From SZUA-87 sp041687805 (GTDB taxonomy: Bacteria > Actinomycetota > Acidimicrobiia > Acidimicrobiales > Aldehydirespiratoraceae), in NCBI GenBank assembly GCA_041687805.1, contig JBDNJK010000099.1, positions 1 through 22,337 of the forward strand: DNA of 22,337 bases, given 5' to 3'. Below, in pieces: positions 1 to 8,784 of this stretch. Position numbers and translations under genes: made by a program. The notes under the pieces were generated by a model. That model did not search any database. It saw nothing but the letters and a program-made list of their open reading frames with translations, and had not been told where the DNA came from. How positions within the stretch are numbered: position 1 is the first letter of the stretch; the number at the start of each line of letters is the position of its first letter.

Positions 1-3000
1 CAGCAATATCGCCACCGGAGTCCACTGAGGCAGGTTGGCCCAGGCGAACAGGGAAAATCCCACGGAAACTCCCACGGCTACTGCCCGTGAGCCGAAGACT
101 ACGCTTGCCTGCTCGATCAACGGTAGGGGAGCGATCACAGGAAGGGGAGCGTCCTCAATCGAAGCCGTGAACGTTGTTTCGTGTGGGGGTTTCCATGGCT
201 TGCCTCGCCACGCAAGCACCAGACACGCCAACACCGTCAGGATCGAGATCAGGATCATCCACCGGACCAATCGTTGGGGAGTCCAGTCGAGAGACACCGT
301 GATGTCGTCTCCGGCCGGCAAGAACCAGCCATTGGCAAATCCGTCGATCGTGATCGGCGGTCCGAGATCGGATCCGTTGACGGTTGCATGCCAACCGAGA
401 TTGTGACTCTGACCGAGGATCAGCCATCGATCATCTGTGGAGCCCTCTACCGCGACAGAGAACGACGTGTCGGAGTGTCGTGTCGTCGCCACTACGGCCG
501 GCAGATTACGAGGTGCCAGAGGGCGAGGGCTCAGGAGCACCACCTGATCGAGGTCGTATCCAGTCGAGGCACCAGGAGCAGTCGCGACGACAAGGTCGCC
601 AGATGTAGCCACCACATCGCATCCGACGAGGGGCAAGTCGAGTCTGTCAATGGCAGCTTCCGCCGTGCCGGAGATTCTCACTGCTACGGGCAGGCCGTCG
701 ATAGAGATCAGATCGCTGCGACAGTCCGCTGAGATTGGTAACGCCATGCCGAACTGCAGGAGGTCAGACGCTCGCACTTCAGCAATCGCTATGGGCATGG
801 CGTGGTCGACATGGCTGTACCAATCGATGGTCAAGCGCTCATCGACGGCCACAGCCTCGATGGTGAGTTGCGATGTGACGACACTTACGGGCAATTCGAT
901 GGTGGCGATTGCCCCCCGAGGTTCGTCGCGTAGGCCAATGTGCGTTTCGTATTCACCGACTGGTTGTCCGTCGGCAATTATCCGCAGCACTGATGGCACC
1001 GAGTGAAACGAATCGGCCACCAGGTCGATACTCAGATTGTCGACATGCACCGGCTGATCGCGCGAGATGGTGAGGAATTGCCCGGATTGAGGACCGAATA
1101 CCCCTGTCCATGCTGTAGCCGGGTCGGAGTCGAAGGCCGACGATGCTGCACCCGCCAGGAATCCGGGAAGGCGTCCGGAAGAGGCTGCCGCTAGCGGTAC
1201 GCCGACTATGTCAGTCGTGCGCCCGAGTAGTGAATCTATGAGGGTCTCAGGTGCGTAAGACGACAGCCGAGCAGTGCCCTCCACTCTGAATTCCCGATCT
1301 CCCGGCAGCGGCACGAGTCTCAACATCGACCGTTCGGGGTCGCGTCGTACCGGCTCCTGCGGGTTGGATCGTTCGCGTGTCAGAACGACCGACAAGTCGT
1401 GTCGGTCAAGTTGATCGCCGGCAGTGTCGACGAATGCCACTGGCGTACGAATCTGCTCGACTACCGGCTCCGGGTCTATTCCCATTGTCACCTCGGCGAA
1501 ACCGACCGGTGAGACCCCGGGGTATGTGGCGCGGCGGGACAGGTCGACGTCTGTGATCACAATGTCCCAGATTGACGCGGTGGTGGGACCTTCAAGCAGT
1601 ATTCGTTGACCAGTTGAGGCAAGTGAGCTGGCATCAATCGCGAAACGACCAATTTCCACGCCATCACCGACCACCGCCACTTCGGTGATATGACGATTGG
1701 TCTCGGCAAGGGTCTGCACCAACGTGATTTCCGAGATCGTGTTTGGCGACGGATACTCCATTCGCAGGAAATCGCCTCGAGGCTCTGCAAAGGCTCCCAC
1801 CACCCAAGCTGTCGAGGTGTCGCCGTCGAGTGCAAACCATGCTCGATCATCGTTGGTGTAGGTGACCGGATTGCCGTAGTCGGAAGCCGACACAATCATC
1901 GGTCCCAGGTCGATGCTTACGGTGCGGGTGTCGTCGACATCAAGGCCGGGCACAGACTCGAGATCAGGGAAGACATCGAGACGATTGTCGGTGGGGTCGT
2001 AGATCAACGGCGTCTCACCGGCGCGCTCCGTGTAGCCGACATTCTCCCGGAGTGTGCCCCATCGCCGCGCCCTCTTGCGGTTGGAGTCGGTGATGATGAC
2101 CGAAGCGGGCGACGCTAGAGCTGACACCATCGCATCTTGGTTCGACAACAGATCGGCCGCGAAGAAGATGGTGCGAGTCGGGTCGATCAGACCCGCTCCG
2201 GCGGCATCGACAAGACCCTCCGCACCGCCTACCACGATCGCAGGCGAGTCGGCGGCGCTCACGCGCACCACTGGCAGGGGGTCCGGCACACCGAAGCGGG
2301 TTACCGGTGATGGAACCGCCAAGTCTGGATCGGTTGCAAGGAAGACCTCATCGAGCAGCGGCAATTCGTCGATCGGCCGGTTGGGGACCGGGTCACCGAA
2401 CGACTCGGGATCCAACAGTCCGGGGACAGACTCAAGCACTCGTTCAGTTGGCGCTGGGCGAGGCGTACGAAAACGTTCGAAGGTGAGATCAGCACGATGG
2501 ACTATGTCTCCGACCGACATCAGCTGGCTGATCGGAACGACAGACTTCGCTTCCACGGAATCCTCTTGGAATCGTCGATCGAAGGCAGTCAGCAAGGCTG
2601 CCGACTGAGCAGACCCGAATGGAACAAGTTCACGTGCGACATAACCGCGGTCCATCAAACCGGGGGTGATCGGATCGACCGTGTTGCCCCAGCGGTAGGA
2701 CGCAAAATCTGAGCCTGGTAGCTCCAATACCCGGCTGCCATCGTCGAGTTGGTCGAAGCGGTCGGCGGCGTCAACCCAGTACTCAGGAATGTCCTCCGGA
2801 CGATTCAGATTTTGCTCGATCATCCTGATCTTCCACATGGCCGGATTGTTGAGCACCACCGCCAAGAGGATGAGTGCCCCAAGTGGTCGGGCCCATCCTG
2901 GCCAGCGTTTCTGCACCGCGTTGACAAGGGCGCCGAGCAGGACCGCGGTGGATAGCACAACCATCGGCACCGCTCGGGGGGTGGATCTCATTGCTAGGCC

Positions 3001-4077
3001 AGCGTCGGTTCGGGTGAAATCGCTGAACAGACGACCGAGGAACGATGGTGCGTTAAACGGGTGAGCTCCGATACCGGCGAGGGCGCCGACAACCAGAAGA
3101 AGAAGGAAATAGGAGCGGTGCCGCCACCGCACGACACCGGCTGTGGCCAGTGCCAACACGACCAGTCCGAAACTCACGAAGAGCAGCCACACGCCTTGCG
3201 TGTAGTCGACGCTGGGCTTGATCCAAGGGCCGTACTGGTCGTTGCCGTAGAAGAACCAGTAGCCGAGTCCTCGCAGAATCTCCGGAGCAGTGGATGCCTC
3301 CGCAACGACTCTGTAGGTCTCGGTGTATCTCGTGACTGGGAGGCTGTAGCCGCCTTGAAGAACCAATCCGGCAATCCACCAAAGTGATACACCAATGCTG
3401 GCCGCACCGATCTTCGCCGCAGCGCGAACCGACTGGCCCAGGCTCACCGACCTCTCGACGAAAGTTGCGTGCAAGATCCAAAGAACTGGCGCCATCCCCA
3501 CCAGCAGGAGCGAAGTTGCGTTAACGCTTCCGATGGTGACCGCTACCAGTGCGAATAGTGCCGGGTGGCGCCAGCCACCCGTGCGAACGGAACGAATGGT
3601 CAATCCAATGAGCCATGGTAATCCGGCGAAGGGGAGCAGAATCACCGAAATTCGCGCCGAGTAGTCAAGCAGGTACGGGCTCAACTCGTAGGCGAACATC
3701 GCCACGAGAAGTCCTGAGCCCTCCCACCCCATCGTGCGCAGCAGGTACCTGACCCCCATACCTGCCATGAACAGGATGGTGCCGAGCCAAATGCGTTGTG
3801 CAAACCAATCCGGACTGCCGAGCTGTTCGAAGACCCAGTAGAACGGTCCCATCGGCCACAGATAACCGATGGTCTGGTGGGTGACGGTGCCCAGGGCCAC
3901 ATCGCTGTCCCACAGCGAAATCGACCGACTCATCCATCGGGTGGGATCCAGATACAGGTAGGTCTTTGTGTCGGCACCCACGCGCCCAGGGCTCGACAGC
4001 ACAATCGGCACGTAGGCAATGAGCGCGGCTGCGAGCACCATGAATCGCGATTTACAACCGCGGCGGCGCTCAGCCAC
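1..4077 (-). CDS. aftD: AftD-like alpha-(1->3)-arabinofuranosyltransferase (DUF3367 family), 3' end outside window
   Basis: Probably a polyprenyl-phosphate-arabinofuranose-dependent GT-C transferase acting on the outer face of the membrane on a cell-wall glycan. The minus-strand frame is open for all 1359 codons to the left edge, so the C-terminus is missing. The N-terminus has the AftD signature: a first membrane helix (about residues 12-28), then GRVGADTKTYLYLDP with D36, and later THQTIGYLWPMGPFYW. About ten further hydrophobic segments reach residue 415. A long soluble part follows with two discoidin/CBM-like modules (LDGDTSTAW near 742, FDSDPATAW near 982) and the motif HNLGWHATVNG near 1226. 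Membrane helices resume at about 1270. The GTG at 4077 has AAGGAG six bases upstream; an in-frame ATG at 4098 is possible but has no ribosome site. It lies 31 bases behind the GT4 gene, so one operon is likely. The family is certain; the exact acceptor in this organism is unknown. Confidence 0.88.
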   Translation of the reverse strand, partial: MAERRRGCKSRFMVLAAALIAYVPIVLSSPGRVGADTKTYLYLDPTRWMSRSISLWDSDVALGTVTHQTIGYLWPMGPFYWVFEQLGSPDWFAQRIWLGTILFMAGMGVRYLLRTMGWEGSGLLVAMFAYELSPYLLDYSARISVILLPFAGLPWLIGLTIRSVRTGGWRHPALFALVAVTIGSVNATSLLLVGMAPVLWILHATFVERSVSLGQSVRAAAKIGAASIGVSLWWIAGLVLQGGYSLPVTRYTETYRVVAEASTAPEILRGLGYWFFYGNDQYGPWIKPSVDYTQGVWLLFVSFGLVVLALATAGVVRWRHRSYFLLLLVVGALAGIGAHPFNAPSFLGRLFSDFTRTDAGLAMRSTPRAVPMVVLSTAVLLGALVNAVQKRWPGWARPLGALILLAVVLNNPAMWKIRMIEQNLNRPEDIPEYWVDAADRFDQLDDGSRVLELPGSDFASYRWGNTVDPITPGLMDRGYVARELVPFGSAQSAALLTAFDRRFQEDSVEAKSVVPISQLMSVGDIVHRADLTFERFRTPRPAPTERVLESVPGLLDPESFGDPVPNRPIDELPLLDEVFLATDPDLAVPSPVTRFGVPDPLPVVRVSAADSPAIVVGGAEGLVDAAGAGLIDPTRTIFFAADLLSNQDAMVSALASPASVIITDSNRKRARRWGTLRENVGYTERAGETPLIYDPTDNRLDVFPDLESVPGLDVDDTRTVSIDLGPMIVSASDYGNPVTYTNDDRAWFALDGDTSTAWVVGAFAEPRGDFLRMEYPSPNTISEITLVQTLAETNRHITEVAVVGDGVEIGRFAIDASSLASTGQRILLEGPTTASIWDIVITDVDLSRRATYPGVSPVGFAEVTMGIDPEPVVEQIRTPVAFVDTAGDQLDRHDLSVVLTRERSNPQEPVRRDPERSMLRLVPLPGDREFRVEGTARLSSYAPETLIDSLLGRTTDIVGVPLAAASSGRLPGFLAGAASSAFDSDPATAWTGVFGPQSGQFLTISRDQPVHVDNLSIDLVADSFHSVPSVLRIIADGQPVGEYETHIGLRDEPRGAIATIELPVSVVTSQLTIEAVAVDERLTIDWYSHVDHAMPIAIAEVRASDLLQFGMALPISADCRSDLISIDGLPVAVRISGTAEAAIDRLDLPLVGCDVVATSGDLVVATAPGASTGYDLDQVVLLSPRPLAPRNLPAVVATTRHSDTSFSVAVEGSTDDRWLILGQSHNLGWHATVNGSDLGPPITIDGFANGWFLPAGDDITVSLDWTPQRLVRWMILISILTVLACLVLAWRGKPWKPPHETTFTASIEDAPLPVIAPLPLIEQASVVFGSRAVAVGVSVGFSLFAWANLPQWTPVAILL

Positions 4078-4108
4078 CCAGATCTCCTTTATGGCCATCA
4101 ACCCGGGA

Positions 4109-5308
4109 TCACCGCTTGCTCATGGCCTCTTGAGCGAGCACCGAGAGAGTGTCATGCGCGGTTCGTTGCCAGGTGAATGAACGCGCCCAGTTGATCGACG
4201 CATTGGCCATGCGTTCTCGCGAATCGACGTCGATCAGCAGGCGGGTTATGGCGTCGCTGAGCTGGCCTATGTCGTCGACCAGAATGCCGGTTACTCCATC
4301 AGCCACGGCATCGAGGTGACCCGAGATGCGAGTTGCCACGGCTGGAGTGCCACAAGCCGCTGCCTCCGTGATGGTCATTCCCCAACCTTCGCTGGTGGAG
4401 GCACTGGCCAAGAGCCAGGCCGATTGATAGTGCCCGATCAGTTCGGACTCGCTGACGCGGCCAGGAAGCTCGCACCATGATTCAGCGTCGAGATCACGAA
4501 TCCGCCGCTCGAGAAAATCTCTTTCGTAGCCGTCGCCCACGATCACGAGCTTTGCTGGCACCTGATCTCGAACCCGCTTGACGGCGTCAATCAGAACGTC
4601 GAATGACTTAGACGGCATCAGTCTGCCCACCGCAACGATCTTGGGCTCTGTCGACCTTGTGCCGCCGGGATGGAACGCCGGGTCGATTCCCGGAGACACC
4701 ACACTCACATTCGACGGAGCCATCTTCATGCGGTCGATGATCGTGCGGCGCGACGACTCAGAGAGCGTCACAACCTTCGTCGTTCGGTAGAACGGTGGTG
4801 CGATCCGCCGCTCGAAAATCTGGCCGGCTCGAGCGAGTCGGGGTGGAAGAACCATCGGCCACATTGCTTCGTGAACGTGGTGAAGCCATGTGACTTTGGG
4901 GCCACGCGCCCACAGCGGCGTCATGAACGGGACACCGTTCCATATTTCGACCAGACCATCGCGAGGCCCATGTTTGCCTGCCAATTCGGAAACCACCGCT
5001 CTGGGAAAAACCAGGTAGCGGCCGGCTCTGCGTATCACCCGATATCCGTCTCTAACAGCCTCGGGCGGTGAGCCCTGCGCATACGACGTTCGCATCGTGA
5101 CATCGATCCCCGCCTTCGCCCACAGCCCGGCAATTGTTGCCGCGTGGACCTCCGACCCCCCCGCCTCCACATCCGCCAGATCCCGCCAGGCAAGTATGTG
5201 GATGCGACGCAGACCAGCTTCCGCCGCCAGGTCGCCGATCTTGTCGATCGAATCGTGGACGCGCGAAGAATCGTCGGGGGCACCGTCTGGCTGATGGTCA
5301 GTCGTCAC
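4109..5308 (-). CDS. GT4-family glycosyltransferase (GT-B fold)
   Basis: Retaining glycosyltransferase, probably cytoplasmic, transferring a sugar from a nucleotide donor during surface-glycan assembly. The N-terminal half has the glycine-rich acceptor-side loop EAGGSE (residues 48-53) and WLHHVHEAMW. The C-terminal half has IVAVGRLMPSKSFDVLIDA, the donor-binding segment LVIVGDGYERDFLERRI, and the GT4 EX7E motif E307-GWGMTIT-E315 followed by AAACGTPAVAT. I chose GTG at 5308 (399 aa) because GGAG lies five bases upstream; a start at 5368 would add 20 unconvincing residues. It is transcribed toward the AftD-like gene 31 bases downstream and is divergent from the GT2 gene. Mannosyl- or rhamnosyltransferase activity is possible, but the donor cannot be read from sequence. 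Confidence 0.9.
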   Translation of the reverse strand: MTTDHQPDGAPDDSSRVHDSIDKIGDLAAEAGLRRIHILAWRDLADVEAGGSEVHAATIAGLWAKAGIDVTMRTSYAQGSPPEAVRDGYRVIRRAGRYLVFPRAVVSELAGKHGPRDGLVEIWNGVPFMTPLWARGPKVTWLHHVHEAMWPMVLPPRLARAGQIFERRIAPPFYRTTKVVTLSESSRRTIIDRMKMAPSNVSVVSPGIDPAFHPGGTRSTEPKIVAVGRLMPSKSFDVLIDAVKRVRDQVPAKLVIVGDGYERDFLERRIRDLDAESWCELPGRVSESELIGHYQSAWLLASASTSEGWGMTITEAAACGTPAVATRISGHLDAVADGVTGILVDDIGQLSDAITRLLIDVDSRERMANASINWARSFTWQRTAHDTLSVLAQEAMSKR

Positions 5309-5411
5309 CGTCACTCCATGGTTTCTGGCCGTCGCAGGGTACCTCTCCACGCCGGGCGGCCTCCACATTCAGGTTGCATCGTTCGGATCCCCCGGCGAGG
5401 ATGCCGCTGAT

Positions 5412-6323
5412 ATGTCTTTCGACGACCAAGATCCAGGCACCGGCGCGGGATCCCCACCAGCCGAAGTCGAGGCGGTCACGGTGGTGATCGTCCACCGCAA
5501 CCGCGCCGACAGCATCGAACACACCGTCAACGCCTATCACGCCCAGGCCGGTGTCGGACACATAATTGTCGTCGACAACGGCTCAGAGCCGGCCGGTCGC
5601 GAGGCTCTGAGGCGACTCGACTCATCTGTAGAGGTCATAGAGACCGATGCCAATCTCGGTTTCGGTCCGGGTGCAAACGTTGGGCTACGAAGGTGGCTGA
5701 GGTCTGGTCGCGGTGAGTGGGTGGCCGTCACCCCACATGATTCCGGACCGAGCGGCGATGCCATCGCGACCATTCTTGAGGCCGTTGGTGCGCTCCCGGA
5801 CGTTGGCCTCGTCAGCGCCGACGTCGGTGATGGGTTTCGGCCGATCATCGACCCGTTCCTTGGTGCCATTGACGCCACACCCGACACGGAGTCTGGCTTC
5901 GATCCATCCGACTATCCACACGGAACGCTCATGTTGGCGCGTCGCGAGTGTCTCGAAGACATTGGGCTGTTCGACGAAAGATACTTTGCCTACTGCGAGG
6001 AGGCCGATCTCGGTCTGAGGGCGGCCGATGCGGGCTGGCGGTGCGGTGTGGTGAGAGGCGCGCTCGTGTCAAACCCCGGCATGAGCTCGTCAGTGGAGCT
6101 CGTCGCCTACCTCCAGCTAAGAAACACTCTTCTGCTTCTACGAGAACATTACGGACGCTGGAATGTCACATTTCGTGCAGGGCTGGCACTGGTATTGCTG
6201 CCAATCGGCACTCTGCGACCGTCAATGCGTGGCCTTCATTGGTCGCCGAAGGGGCGGGTCAAGGCAGTGCGAGATCACCTTCGCCATCGGTACGGGCCGC
6301 CACCCGAGAGCATCCGTCGATGA
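5412..6323 (+). CDS. GT2-family glycosyltransferase, rhamnosyltransferase-like
   Basis: Inverting GT-A glycosyltransferase of about 303 residues. The N-terminal nucleotide-binding strand is VTVVIVHRNRADSIEHTV, followed by IIVVDNGSEP (D55) and the ANLGFGPGANVG segment typical of WbbL/RfbF-like rhamnosyltransferases. The C-terminal half carries FDERYFAYCEEADLGLRA, the usual acidic motif of this group. The metal-binding position, normally NPD, reads TPHDSGP at 107-113, a divergent form. No transmembrane anchor is evident, although residues 230-250 are hydrophobic. The ATG at 5412 has only a weak GAGG upstream. It is divergent from the GT4/AftD operon and ends exactly against the stop codon of the convergent flavoprotein gene. 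The sugar donor is inferred from family resemblance only. Confidence 0.87.
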   Translation: MSFDDQDPGTGAGSPPAEVEAVTVVIVHRNRADSIEHTVNAYHAQAGVGHIIVVDNGSEPAGREALRRLDSSVEVIETDANLGFGPGANVGLRRWLRSGRGEWVAVTPHDSGPSGDAIATILEAVGALPDVGLVSADVGDGFRPIIDPFLGAIDATPDTESGFDPSDYPHGTLMLARRECLEDIGLFDERYFAYCEEADLGLRAADAGWRCGVVRGALVSNPGMSSSVELVAYLQLRNTLLLLREHYGRWNVTFRAGLALVLLPIGTLRPSMRGLHWSPKGRVKAVRDHLRHRYGPPPESIRR

Positions 6324-7793
6324 CTATGACTCCGTCGTTGACATCTCTTCGTGGTATTCGGCATCGACGTTGACACTCCACACGTCGTGCCCGGCATCGT
6401 CGACGATGTTGTCGACGGTGAGCATCGCCGTGTACATCGAATGATCCTGGTTGTTGTAGCGATGCATACCGTTGCGGCCCACAGGATGAACGTTGGTGAC
6501 GTTGGTGTCGAGCCAATGTCGGAGCACCTCGACATTGTGCTTGTAGTCGGCGTCGTACATCGGGTAGGCCTTCGGCATCCTCACGACAAACCCCTGCTTG
6601 ACATGGTCTGGGTCGATCAAACCCAGCGTGGCCAGCTCCGAGATTCCGAGCTTGATCAGATCGTCGTCGTCGGATGCCCACATCTGGTCTCCCTCGGTCA
6701 CGAAATATTCGAGGCCCAGACATGTCATGCCTTCGACCGCGATCATCTCCGGGGACCACGAGCCAAAGTTCTGGATTCGTCCGAGCTCTACATCGGGGGA
6801 GTGGACGTAGATCCAATTGTCGGGGAAGGCATCTTCAGCCGGCAACACCAACGCCACGGTGAGAAAATCCCGAAATGACAGACCGTTGGCCGCCGCGATG
6901 ACATCATCGTCTGGTGCTGGGTTCATGGCCTGTACCAACCGTGGTAGCGGCATCGACGAAATGATTTCGCTGCAGTCGAACTCCGTCTCAGATCCCGACG
7001 AGTCGGTGACAAGCTTGGTGGCACGGCCATTGGCATGATCGATTCTCACCACCCGCTGCCCGAATTCGACAATGCCTCCTTGTTGGACAACCAGTTGGTG
7101 ACAGCGCTCCCACATCATTCCCGGCCCATGTCGGGGGTATTCGAATTCCTCGATGAGGCTGGCGATTTCCTTTTGGTTGCGTCTCGGCTTCAGAGCGTTC
7201 CAGACTGCGCTGAACAGGTTGAGATTCTTGATTCTCTGGGCCGCCCAATCGGCTTGGATTTCATTGGCCGGCACACCCCACACCTTCTCCGTGTAGGTCT
7301 TGAAGAAGATCCCGTAGAGCCGCCACCCGAACCGGGCGGCCGTATACCCCTCGAATGTTTCTTGGTTCTTCGGCGGCCGGACCCGCACCAACATGTATGA
7401 CAACACACATCGAATCGACTCGATCAGTCCAAGATTTCGCAGAGCGTTGAGCGGTTTCAGGGGATAGTCGTAGAACTTGCCCCGGTAGAAAATGCGACTC
7501 ATGCGCGGGCGCAGCAGAAAGTCCTCATCGGGAAGAATCTCGTGCCAAAGTTTCGATACCGGCGGCACCTTCGTAAAGAACCGGTGTCCGCCTATGTCGA
7601 ACCGCCAACCGTCGCGCTCGACGGTTCTCGAAATTCCGCCGACCACGTCATCGGCTTCCACGACAACGCACCCCAGGCCTTGTTTGCCAAGTTGATACGC
7701 CGCGGTGAGTCCTGCCGGGCCCGCCCCGATGATCATCGTCCGGGCATCCACCGGTTTCGACTTCGATGCGTCAGACATGCCTTCGGGTCCCAT
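6324..7793 (-). CDS. FAD-dependent oxidoreductase, UDP-galactopyranose-mutase/COG1232-like
   Basis: Flavoprotein of about 489 residues. The Rossmann dinucleotide motif IIGAGPAGLTAAYQLG sits at residues 21-36 with an acidic strand end (VVVEADD), followed by VGGISRT, DIGGHRFF and YRGKFYDYPLKPLNAL. This arrangement resembles UDP-galactopyranose mutase and related amine-oxidase-fold proteins found in polysaccharide clusters, but the protein is about 100 residues longer than classical Glf. Its position beside three glycosyltransferases supports a nucleotide-sugar or lipid-linked-sugar role; the chemistry is inferred. Start choice is uncertain. ATG 7793 has a TATCAT -10-like hexamer (7805-7810) 11 bases upstream. 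ATG 7778 is in frame with GAAGG only one base away. A start at 7868 would run into the divergent zinc-ribbon gene. Confidence 0.85.
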   Translation of the reverse strand: MGPEGMSDASKSKPVDARTMIIGAGPAGLTAAYQLGKQGLGCVVVEADDVVGGISRTVERDGWRFDIGGHRFFTKVPPVSKLWHEILPDEDFLLRPRMSRIFYRGKFYDYPLKPLNALRNLGLIESIRCVLSYMLVRVRPPKNQETFEGYTAARFGWRLYGIFFKTYTEKVWGVPANEIQADWAAQRIKNLNLFSAVWNALKPRRNQKEIASLIEEFEYPRHGPGMMWERCHQLVVQQGGIVEFGQRVVRIDHANGRATKLVTDSSGSETEFDCSEIISSMPLPRLVQAMNPAPDDDVIAAANGLSFRDFLTVALVLPAEDAFPDNWIYVHSPDVELGRIQNFGSWSPEMIAVEGMTCLGLEYFVTEGDQMWASDDDDLIKLGISELATLGLIDPDHVKQGFVVRMPKAYPMYDADYKHNVEVLRHWLDTNVTNVHPVGRNGMHRYNNQDHSMYTAMLTVDNIVDDAGHDVWSVNVDAEYHEEMSTTES

Positions 7794-7862
7794 GAACTGG
7801 TCGGATGATACCCCGATGATGGTGTCCCCATCACTTTGTTGACTTCGTGGCACAATGCGCTC

Positions 7863-8063
7863 GTGCATGAGCTTGGCCCGAGAATTGATTTCGAGTGCCC
7901 ACGGTGCGGCACTACCACCACCGACGATTTCTACGGGCCGTGCCAGAGTTGCCGTCTGGAGTTGCGATCAACCCTCGGCAACGAACAACGGCATGTGGAG
8001 GCTCCCGAGTACACCCCAAAGATCAATGTCACAGCCAATGCAGTTGCGCTCAAGGACGACTAA
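7863..8063 (+). CDS. Small zinc-ribbon protein, conserved hypothetical
   Basis: A 66-residue protein with four cysteines as two knuckles: CPRC at 12-15 and CQSC at 27-30, separated by a short DDFYGP turn, a typical zinc ribbon. After the ribbon, a charged stretch leads to a C-terminus (PKINVTANAVALKDD) resembling small conserved actinobacterial proteins I recall; function is unknown. The GTG at 7863 is chosen because CACAAT lies exactly six bases upstream, consistent with a leaderless start, and because it avoids running into the divergent flavoprotein gene. The 12 codons upstream of GTG are open but unlikely to be translated. A nucleic-acid-binding or assembly-factor role is possible but not shown. 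Confidence 0.72.
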   Translation: MHELGPRIDFECPRCGTTTTDDFYGPCQSCRLELRSTLGNEQRHVEAPEYTPKINVTANAVALKDD

Positions 8064-8116
8064 CCCACATCTTGCCTCGACCACATCTGGGCTCGACGAC
8101 TTCACTCGAAACGCGA

Positions 8117-8168
8117 CGAAGCCCCGATTAGCCTCCCGGCTCGCACCGGTCAACTCCTCGGGGCTTCG
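8117..8168. repeat. Perfect 11-bp inverted repeat, 30-base loop
   Basis: CGAAGCCCCGA at 8117-8127 is exactly complementary to TCGGGGCTTCG at 8158-8168. It begins 54 bases after the stop of the zinc-ribbon gene, so it could end or protect that transcript. No T-run follows on either strand, so an intrinsic terminator of the classical kind is not proven. Confidence 0.6.
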
Positions 8169-8229
8169 AATCGACTCAGATCACCTGGTCTGAAGATCTC
8201 GACGGACCTCCCGACACTTGCGGTCGCCC

Positions 8230-8239
8230 CCCGTACGGG
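8230..8239. repeat. Hairpin repeat unit A
   Basis: Perfect palindrome CCCGTACGGG, preceded by a C-run and, further upstream, by CTCCCGACA. Related to units B and C in the same spacer. Confidence 0.5.
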
Positions 8240-8416
8240 AGATTGACCTTGACTCGAACCGGATTGCGTCCTCTCCAATTCTTGCCCGAACCGATCATTG
8301 ATGTCCGTCGACATCGAATCGAAACCGAACCGAGTTGCCACCCGACGGTGGTTTCTCAGTCCGAGTTGACCCGATACGTGCCATCTGGGGGAGTGATCCA
8401 CCTGGACCGACATTGC

Positions 8417-8428
8417 CCCCGTATGGGG
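8417..8428. repeat. Hairpin repeat unit B
   Basis: CCCCGTATGGGG: a four-base GC stem around GTAT, preceded by CCGACATTG, which matches the flank of unit A. Confidence 0.45.
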
Positions 8429-8484
8429 TTCTGTCGGCGTCCATGTGGTCCCTCGGATGGTGAGAAATCTCCGCACCTCCCGGA

Positions 8485-8503
8485 CGGCCCCTCGTAAGGG
8501 CCG
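8485..8503. repeat. Hairpin repeat unit C
   Basis: CGGCCC and GGGCCG form a six-base stem around CTCGTAA. The upstream flank ATCTCCGCACCTCCCGGAC resembles that of unit A (ATCTCGACGGACCTCCCGAC). Confidence 0.5.
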
Positions 8504-8784
8504 GCTCCGGTCGGATTGGCGATGACTCGCCGTAACTCCGATCGACTCACTGACGCTCCGAAGATTGTCAGCCTGACTTAGCCGTGTCTCCGTTCGAGCG
8601 GTTTCCCATCGGACTTGAGTGGACCAGTCGGCTTGCGCCTTCCGAACCGACCCGAGACCTCCGAGTCGCTGCTTTCGCTTCGACAACGACATATTCGCGA
8701 CCGTTGGGATCGTCGTCAAGAGGGTTTTGGGAAATCCCCAGGGTTACGTGGGAAAACCACCGCGAATCCCCAAGCACCAGAGGG

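Noticed and set aside
181..732. Plus-strand open frame of 183 codons
   Set aside because: It is the exact antisense of AftD-like codons, with arginine- and histidine-rich unstructured sequence and no family motif.
2054..2608. Plus-strand open frame of 184 codons rich in Ser/Thr/Arg
   Set aside because: Antisense shadow of the soluble part of the AftD-like gene; composition is typical of antisense to a high-GC gene.
8117..8178. tRNA-like or 6C-RNA-like element in the spacer
   Set aside because: The inverted repeat is clear, but there is no cloverleaf, no CCA end, and only one C6 run rather than two C-rich loops.
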